Shown here in pieces: positions 39,457 to 43,270 of a stretch of DNA of 43,270 bases. A program made the translations under genes and the position numbers. Where the stretch lies: the NCBI GenBank assembly GCA_002774635.1, contig PEXU01000043.1:1-43270 (forward strand). The letters run 5' to 3'. Under the pieces are notes generated by a model that worked only from the letters and a program-made list of their open reading frames with translations, ran no database searches and was not told the DNA's origin. The stretch comes from Candidatus Kerfeldbacteria bacterium CG08_land_8_20_14_0_20_40_16. Its GTDB lineage: Bacteria > Patescibacteriota > Patescibacteriia > UM-FILTER-42-10. Every line of letters starts with the position of its first letter. Position 1 is the stretch's first letter.

Positions 39457-40125
39457 ATGAATCAACGCATTGCTAAACTATTAAGTGACTTCGGATTTTT
39501 TATGTTTGGCCGGTTTTACGGATCATTAGGCTATCCTTCCCCGCTCTATATTGCCAGCAAGAAACTGTATTCTCAGCCGGATAAAATGAAAATAATCTCT
39601 GAAGAAATAGCTAAGTTTATGAAAAGAAAAAAAATAGACCTGGTGGCCGGAAACGCTGTATCCGGAACACCCTTAGCCATGGCGGTGTCACTTGCTTCTC
39701 AAAAACCATTTGTTTATCTTCGGTATAAGAAAGAAAAAGGCCACCAAACTAAGACAGTATTAGAGGGCCTGTACCGGAAAGGAGAAAGAGTATTGGTAGT
39801 AGACGACGGAATTGGCAGCGGTAGAACCAAAGAACAATTTATTAAAAAACTGAAGCGGAAAGGTTTGACAGTAAAAAATGTTCTAGTGCTTTATGACGCC
39901 GAAGTGAAAAAATTGCCTTTTTACAAAGAAAAGAGAATTAAAATACATTCTTTTGTGAAGCATAATGATCTAGTTAACTATATGGAAAGACACGGCTATA
40001 TATCTAAAGAGCTGGCCGATCAAATGCATGATTTCTGGAAAAACCTTAAGGAATGGCAAAGAGATGAGAAAAAGTGGAGAGAATTTGTGGCGCTTGCCAA
40101 GTCAGAAGGATTTGATCATCAATAA
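39457..40125 (+). CDS. pyrE: Orotate phosphoribosyltransferase-like protein
   Basis: 222 residues of type I phosphoribosyltransferase. The PRPP loop is RVLVVDDGIGSGRTKEQF (about residues 112-129). VAGNAVSGTPLAMAVSLASQKPFVYLRYKKEKGHQTK (in pieces VAGNAVSGTPLAMA and FVYLRYKKEKGH) matches the PyrE layout, including the basic loop before the glycine. It would make orotidine-5'-phosphate from orotate and PRPP, but other PRTases share these motifs. An extra C-terminal helical tail (about 170-222, WKNLKEWQRDEKKWREF) is unusual. The gene starts at its own leaderless promoter. Confidence 0.75.
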   Translation: MNQRIAKLLSDFGFFMFGRFYGSLGYPSPLYIASKKLYSQPDKMKIISEEIAKFMKRKKIDLVAGNAVSGTPLAMAVSLASQKPFVYLRYKKEKGHQTKTVLEGLYRKGERVLVVDDGIGSGRTKEQFIKKLKRKGLTVKNVLVLYDAEVKKLPFYKEKRIKIHSFVKHNDLVNYMERHGYISKELADQMHDFWKNLKEWQRDEKKWREFVALAKSEGFDHQ

Positions 40126-40130
40126 TTACG

Positions 40131-40224
40131 ACAATTTTCAATTTACAATTCTCAATTTCCAAATGTAGTAATTGAAAATTAAAAATTGAGTGAAAATTGT
40201 AAAATTAAAAATTGAAAATTTTCA
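40131..40224. repeat. ORF-less AT-rich inverted repeat
   Basis: ACAATTTTCA, ATTTACAATT and CTCAATTT on the left are complementary to AAATTGAG, AAATTGT and AATTGAAAATT on the right. The arms have the same words as those around the four-helix-bundle gene at 14563-14989, here with no gene between. Confidence 0.75.
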
Positions 40225-40228
40225 TAAA

Positions 40229-41020
40229 ATGCATCTTGTCGGACCAAAAGAAGTAAAATCTCTTAAAAAACCAAAATCCAATTCCCATAAAGGTGACAAT
40301 GGTATTTTAGTAATTATCGGCGGTTCCAAACAATACCACGGCGCTCCACTTTTGGCTGCCAAAATGGCATCCAAGATTGTAGATTTGGTTTATTTCTCCT
40401 CTGTTCCGGAAAATAATCGATTGATTAATAAAATGAAATCAAAACTTTGTGAGTTTATCACTGTATCCAGAAAAAATATTTTATCCTATTTTAATAAGTC
40501 AGATGTGATTTTAATTGGGCCGGGCCTGGGAACGGGGAACATCGAACGAAATTTAATTAATCGGCTTCTCAAAAAATATCCTCATAAAAAATTTGTCTTA
40601 GATGCCGGCGCCCTGAAAGTTCTGAATAAAAAATATCTGGGGAAAAACTGCATTATTACTCCCCATGCCCGGGAATTCCAAATCCTCTTCAAAATCAGAG
40701 CAACGGAGGCAAATGTTAAGCAAATGGCCAAAAAGTATCAATGCGTTATTGTCCTAAAAGGAAAGAAAGACTTGATTATTTCTTCCAATATGGTAAGTTG
40801 TAACACTTCTGGCAATCAAGGAATGACCAAAGGTGGAACCGGTGATGTTTTGGCCGGTCTAATTGCCGCTTTAGCCACTACCAATAATTTGTATCTCGCC
40901 GCTTGCGCCGGAACATATCTTAACGGCTTGGCCGGTAATCGTCTTAAAAAAAAGGTATCCTATTATTACAACGCTTCTGATTTAATAGAAGAAATACCAA
41001 AAACAATCAAAGCTCTTTAG
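40229..41020 (+). CDS. nnrD: ADP-dependent NAD(P)H-hydrate dehydratase
   Basis: 263 residues from the ATG at 40229; a GTG at 40190 would add 13 residues translated from the repeat and is unlikely. Motifs of the YjeF C-terminal/ribokinase-like fold: GILVIIGGSKQYHGAPLLAA (in two parts GILVIIGGS and YHGAPLLAA), VILIGPGLGTG, VLDAGALK, IITPHAREF and the ATP/ADP site NQGMTKGGTGDVLAGLIAAL. It dehydrates damaged NAD(P)H hydrate back to NAD(P)H. The epimerase domain often fused to it (YjeF N-terminal) is absent. A 53-aa ORF follows 11 bases later. Confidence 0.9.
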   Translation: MHLVGPKEVKSLKKPKSNSHKGDNGILVIIGGSKQYHGAPLLAAKMASKIVDLVYFSSVPENNRLINKMKSKLCEFITVSRKNILSYFNKSDVILIGPGLGTGNIERNLINRLLKKYPHKKFVLDAGALKVLNKKYLGKNCIITPHAREFQILFKIRATEANVKQMAKKYQCVIVLKGKKDLIISSNMVSCNTSGNQGMTKGGTGDVLAGLIAALATTNNLYLAACAGTYLNGLAGNRLKKKVSYYYNASDLIEEIPKTIKAL

Positions 41021-41031
41021 AGGAGATCTCT

Positions 41032-41193
41032 ATGAAACCCGTACCCAGCTTTTTTCACGGATCAGTGACAGCAAGAGCTTGGAAAATGGGAGGGTGGACT
41101 GGCCGTCAGCCGCATAAAATGGCCAAACCAAATATCTTCAGAATTCTGCGCTCAAGAATCATCAAAAGGGAATATCTTAGTCTTCCCAAATAG
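41032..41193 (+). CDS. Small basic protein, 53 aa, unknown
   Basis: An ATG at 41032 is preceded by the strong Shine-Dalgarno GAGGAG at a good distance and opens a frame of 53 codons ending with TAG at 41193: MKPVPSFFHGSVTARAW, then basic text with RQPHKMAKPN and RILRSRIIKREYL. It has about 13 Arg/Lys and few acidic residues. No family was recognised. A terminator follows at 41211. A strong Shine-Dalgarno is unusual in this window, which supports translation; a role cannot be given. Confidence 0.6.
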   Translation: MKPVPSFFHGSVTARAWKMGGWTGRQPHKMAKPNIFRILRSRIIKREYLSLPK

Positions 41194-41210
41194 CTCTTTG
41201 CCCTTGAATT

Positions 41211-41243
41211 CCCATTGCTTGTTAAGTGATGGGTTTTCATTTT
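41211..41243 (+). terminator. Terminator after nnrD and the 53-aa ORF
   Basis: CCCAT-tg-CTT-gtt-AAG-tg-ATGGG followed by TTTTCATTTT. Confidence 0.75.
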
Positions 41244-41250
41244 AACTTAT

Positions 41251-41278
41251 TTGACGGAATTTCAAGAAGTGTTAAGAT
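41251..41278 (+). promoter_or_regulatory. Promoter of the lipoprotein gene with palindrome at the -10
   Basis: TTGACG (41251-41256), 16-base spacer, TAAGAT (41273-41278). The perfect 14-base palindrome AAGATAATTATCTT (41274-41287) overlaps the -10 and start point and could be an operator. Confidence 0.6.
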
Positions 41279-41332
41279 AATTATCTTGTTCCTTGTAATC
41301 AAAAAAACAAAATAAAACAGTGAGGAGTAGCA

Positions 41333-41785
41333 ATGGCAAGAGTAATCGCAGTAATAATGGTGGCTAGCTTGGCGCTGATAATGTTCGCTGGTTGCGAAGA
41401 GAACACGACGGTTCTGCAGAGCGAAACGGAGAGTTATACTTACCGCTACGCTAATGTGGAGCTAATTTTCAACTTTGATTCAATCTTCGGCGAACAGCTG
41501 ACCTTGAACAATGCCAATGCGATGCCCGTCGGGGTTTATGTGGTGGACAATAACAACCCCGACCTGGTTGTTTTTACCGACAACTGGACCTGGAATGGGA
41601 GTACGAACACTACCACCGATATCAATTTTTCCGAGGGCCAGGAATTAAAGGTAATCATTGTTATCTACAGCCAGGAGGGGATTCTAGCTTTTCCCATCAT
41701 TTCGCTCTTGGGTTCTAATTTCCTCTCGGGGTTAGAAGATACCTGGATTCAGGAGAAACACGAGGAGGTAATCATTCTTCAATAA
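41333..41785 (+). CDS. Predicted lipoprotein of unknown function
   Basis: 150 residues. The signal peptide MARVIAVIMVASLALIMFAGC ends in a lipobox (FAGC), with Cys21 as the lipidation site; lspA in this window would cut here. The mature part is beta-rich with Asn/Thr repeats (NWTWNGSTNTTTDINF) and no further cysteines. The family was not recognised. A strong Shine-Dalgarno (GAGGAG) precedes the ATG, unlike most genes here. It has its own promoter and terminator, so it is a single-gene unit. Confidence 0.8.
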   Translation: MARVIAVIMVASLALIMFAGCEENTTVLQSETESYTYRYANVELIFNFDSIFGEQLTLNNANAMPVGVYVVDNNNPDLVVFTDNWTWNGSTNTTTDINFSEGQELKVIIVIYSQEGILAFPIISLLGSNFLSGLEDTWIQEKHEEVIILQ

Positions 41786-41810
41786 AAAATCTTCAATTAA
41801 AGAGGATTTT

Positions 41811-41840
41811 AGACCGTCAGGTCCCAGACGGTCTTTTTTC
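41811..41840 (+). terminator. Rho-independent terminator of the lipoprotein gene
   Basis: AGACCGTC/GACGGTCT, a perfect 8-bp stem followed by six T. Confidence 0.88.
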
Positions 41841-41907
41841 TTAGCGCTATCCATTTGTGGTATACTTTAGGCAAGAAAGTGATTAAATAAATTATTTTTT
41901 GTCCCTG

Positions 41908-41970
41908 TAGTCCCGATGTTCGCCAGAGGCGAAATCGGGATCCCGACCGTAGCGTCGGGATTCAACGGAT
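41908..41970 (-). repeat. Double-hairpin dispersed repeat, copy 2
   Basis: Read on the minus strand it has the layout of copy 1 at 3065-3145: TCCGTTGAATCCCGA, hairpin (CCCGAC/GTCGGG), CGGGATCCCG, hairpin (CCCGAT.../ATCGGG), GGGACTA. The TCCGTTGAAT end faces the tRNA 5' end, as in copy 1. Confidence 0.75.
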
Positions 41971-41990
41971 ACCCGCCCGACTCGCCTGAC

Positions 41991-42067
41991 GGCCCCGTAG
42001 CTCAGCTGGATAGAGCGTGAGATTCCGGATCTCAAGGTCGCAGGTTCAATTCCTGCCGGGGTCACCA
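41991..42067 (+). tRNA. tRNA-Arg (CCG)
   Basis: Acceptor GGCCCCG pairs with CGGGGTC (one G-U), discriminator A, CCA encoded. Anticodon stem TGAGA/TCTCA, loop TTCCGGA, so the anticodon is CCG. T arm GCAGG-TTCAATT-CCTGC. The bases after CCA are identical to those after tRNA-Arg(TCT). Confidence 0.95.
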
Positions 42068-42155
42068 GACGAGTCAGGCGGGCGGGGAGCGCAAGCTTCC
42101 GGAGCTGGGGTCGTCCCGCATTTGCGGGACTGACCACACCAATCATAGTGGGGCT

Positions 42156-42247
42156 TGTCATGCCGGACCCTGATCCGGCATCCAGGGAAAGAAAGAAAAT
42201 GGCGGAATTCTTGATTTCTGGATTCCGTGTCGTGGCACGGAATGACA
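42156..42247. repeat. ORF-less inverted repeat of the TGTCAT...ATCCAG type
   Basis: Left unit TGTCATGCCGG...CCGGCATCCAG (42156-42185), 32 bases of spacer, right unit CTGGATTCCGTG...CACGGAATGACA (42218-42247). The two units are in inverted orientation, as around the GIY-YIG gene. No gene lies in the spacer. Confidence 0.8.
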
Positions 42248-42313
42248 TAATAAATAAGTTACTATTCTAAGTTACTATTCATCGCATCTTTAATTTTTTG
42301 TCATCCTCTTAAC

Positions 42314-42369
42314 CTGTCATTCCCGCCCGCCTTGCCGGCGAGGCAGGCGGAAGCGGTAATCCAGAAATG
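42314..42369 (+). repeat. Left repeat unit of the GIY-YIG cassette
   Basis: TGTCATTCCCG, an inner GC-rich hairpin (GCCCGCCTTGCC/GGCAGGCGG-like), then GGTAATCCAG. It is the same unit type as 42156-42185. Confidence 0.75.
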
Positions 42370-42379
42370 AAGAAAGAAT

Positions 42380-42667
42380 ATGAGAACATATTACGTTTAC
42401 ATAATGACCAGTAAAAGAAATGGTACTCTATATATAGGTGTCACTAGTGACCTAATAAGAAGGGTATACGAACATAAAAATAATTTATTGGAAGGTTTTA
42501 CTAAAAGATATAAAGTGCACATGCTTGCATACTATGAAGAAACTAATGATATAAATGCCGCATTAAACAGGGAAAAGCAACTAAAAAACTGGAAAAGAAA
42601 ATGGAAATTGGAGCTTATTGAAAAGTTTAATCCAAATTGGGCAGATTTATACGATAAATTGATCTAA
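42380..42667 (+). CDS. GIY-YIG single-domain endonuclease
   Basis: 95 residues, a stand-alone GIY-YIG domain. The name motif is YYVYIMTSKRNGTLYIGVTSDLIRRVYEH (in pieces YYVYIMTS, GTLYIGVTSDLIRRVYEHK), with catalytic Tyr residues, Arg in LIRR and Glu in EGFTKRYKV region; a second part is NREKQLKNWKRKWKLELIE. Family members nick or cut DNA. Small stand-alone versions like this are common and of unknown role. It is enclosed by inverted repeat units (42314-42369 and 42668-42720). The ATG at 42380 follows GAAAGAAT and no Shine-Dalgarno. The last codon lies at the edge of the right repeat. Confidence 0.9.
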   Translation: MRTYYVYIMTSKRNGTLYIGVTSDLIRRVYEHKNNLLEGFTKRYKVHMLAYYEETNDINAALNREKQLKNWKRKWKLELIEKFNPNWADLYDKLI

Positions 42668-42720
42668 CTGGATGCCGCATTAATTCCTGCATGTCTCTGC
42701 GGGGTGAGCGCGGCATGACA
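42668..42720 (-). repeat. Right repeat unit of the GIY-YIG cassette
   Basis: CTGGATGCCGC...GCGGCATGACA, inverted relative to the left unit. It begins directly at the stop codon of the GIY-YIG gene. Confidence 0.8.
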
Positions 42721-42756
42721 GGAAAAAACGTAATTAATCATTAAAGCATCTTGAAT

Positions 42757-43180
42757 ATGAAAAGATTTTTATACTCCCTTGCCTACATTTTTTTTACTAG
42801 GTATTCCGGCTGCGATTTTGTTCTATTTCGTTAAAGAAGATTTTAACTATAAAGCCCTGCTGATAGTTATCCTAATTTGCTTAATCGTAGGCGGAATATT
42901 TGATATCTGGGCGGTGAAACAGAGAAGAAGAGATAAGTTTTTCATTTGGGAATATAATTCCAAATCTATTATTGGTTTTAAAATTTACGGCGTGCCGATT
43001 GAAGACTTTATTTTGTTTTTAGTTTTCACTCCTTTTTTTATTGTCACCGTTTGGGAATCAGTTAAAAAATTATTAATAGAAACAGAGGAGTTATTTTCAC
43101 TAATAATGCTGATTGGAGTCGTTACTTTATTCATTTCCTATTATTTTGTTTATCAGCATGCCATTAAATCAAAATACTAA
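42757..43180 (+). pseudogene. Lycopene-cyclase-domain membrane protein with an N-terminal homopolymer frameshift
   Basis: The frame ending at 43180 encodes a multi-pass protein: GIPAAILFYFV, ALLIVILICLIVGGIFDIWAV, then YGVPIEDFILFLVF and two more segments. GVPIEDF matches the PIEE-like signature of the CrtYc/d lycopene-cyclase domain, here with other neighbours, so the substrate is unknown. In this frame the only early start is a TTG at 42779. An ATG at 42757 opens MKRFLYSLAYIFF in another frame, which reaches a run of eight T at 42788-42795. With seven T the two would join as one protein with a normal start. It is either a sequencing error, a decayed gene or a phase-variable gene. Confidence 0.6.
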
Positions 43181-43181
43181 T

Positions 43182-43223
43182 ATGAAAAAGTGGGAAGTCA
43201 TTGACAGGTACCCCAAAATTTAG
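43182..43223 (+). pseudogene. Start of a gene cut off after 13 codons
   Basis: ATG at 43182 begins MKKWEVIDRYPKI and stops at TAG (43221-43223). The first words resemble the start of CPR RecJ-type proteins (MKKWEV), but this is too short to assign. The coding sense seems to end near 43199, where insertion-sequence-like DNA begins. Confidence 0.35.
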
Positions 43224-43270
43224 ACACTTTGTCCTCATGGTATAATGGTTAGAGAAAGGAGAAAATATTA
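43200..43270 (+). mobile_element. Possible left end of an insertion sequence, cut by the window edge
   Basis: TGACAGGTACCCCAAAATTT followed by AGACA has the TG...CCCC-AAAA...GACA style of IS3/IS481-type ends. TATAAT (43242-43247) follows, then AAAGGAG (43256-43262) and AAAATATTA at the edge, as if a transposase start codon came next. No reading frame of a transposase is inside the window. Confidence 0.4.

Noticed and set aside
40190-40228. GTG start of nnrD at 40190
   Set aside because: The 13 extra residues are translated from the AT-rich repeat arm; the ATG at 40229 gives a normal family start.
43230-43270. tRNA start (TGGTATAATGGTTAG looks like a D arm)
   Set aside because: No acceptor or anticodon follows before the edge; TATAAT plus AAAGGAG fits a promoter and ribosome site better.

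Overview
The window looks like a chromosomal segment of a small-genome bacterium of the Candidate Phyla Radiation (Patescibacteria), most likely the Parcubacteria side. This is inference from gene content and style: compact, moderately AT-rich DNA, a VirB6/TrbL-like membrane protein beside a giant cysteine-rich surface protein, a Ca-binding TSP3-like protein, RNHCP, LabA/NYN and lycopene-cyclase-domain proteins, few Shine-Dalgarno sites, and many dispersed hairpin repeats. TGA is used as a stop, so the code is the standard one. No taxonomic marker was aligned.

Layout. 1-4.4 kb: a cut-off membrane protein gene, a BaiN-type flavoprotein, a cold-shock gene with a long leader, tRNA-His and tRNA-Arg(TCT) on the minus strand, a small minus-strand gene, and a Xer-type recombinase. 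4.3-9.8 kb: rpsO (own promoter and leader hairpin), a LabA/NYN protein, a membrane-anchored protein, pnp, and a guanylate kinase fused to a membrane-anchored domain. 9.8-10.4 kb has no gene, but carries a consensus promoter, strong RNA structure and a textbook terminator: a candidate ~370-nt non-coding RNA. 10.4-17 kb: a DksA/TraR zinc-finger protein, lspA, RNHCP, an aminotransferase next to ATP-type PEP carboxykinase, a four-helix-bundle gene inside an inverted repeat, and comM. 17-19.2 kb (minus strand): rsmI and a LysM/M23 peptidase. 19.5-24.4 kb: leuS, tsaC and rsmA.

From 24.5 to 39.2 kb a likely operon starts at a perfect TTGACA-17-TATAAT promoter with a folded leader. It encodes a TSP3 protein, a 2778-residue secreted cysteine-rich protein, a VirB6/TrbL-like multi-pass protein with a long coiled coil, and a soluble partner. 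A DUF559 nuclease cassette flanked by direct repeats sits in the middle. From 39.2 to 43.3 kb come an orotate-phosphoribosyltransferase-like gene behind a leaderless promoter, an NAD(P)H-hydrate dehydratase, a 53-aa ORF, a lipoprotein, tRNA-Arg(CCG), a GIY-YIG cassette, a lycopene-cyclase-like gene with a homopolymer frameshift, and what looks like the left end of an insertion sequence at the edge.

The most notable observations are: (1) a complete RBBP9/YdeN-like serine hydrolase inserted inside leucyl-tRNA synthetase; (2) three small ORFs (four-helix bundle, DUF559, GIY-YIG), each enclosed by its own repeat pair, with ORF-less copies of two of these repeat pairs elsewhere in the window; (3) the unassigned structured RNA at 9953-10322; (4) the folded leader and giant-protein/VirB6 operon; and (5) two tRNA-Arg genes that share the same 3' trailer and a similarly oriented double-hairpin element. 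All assignments were made by eye from motifs. No alignment, folding program or database was used.
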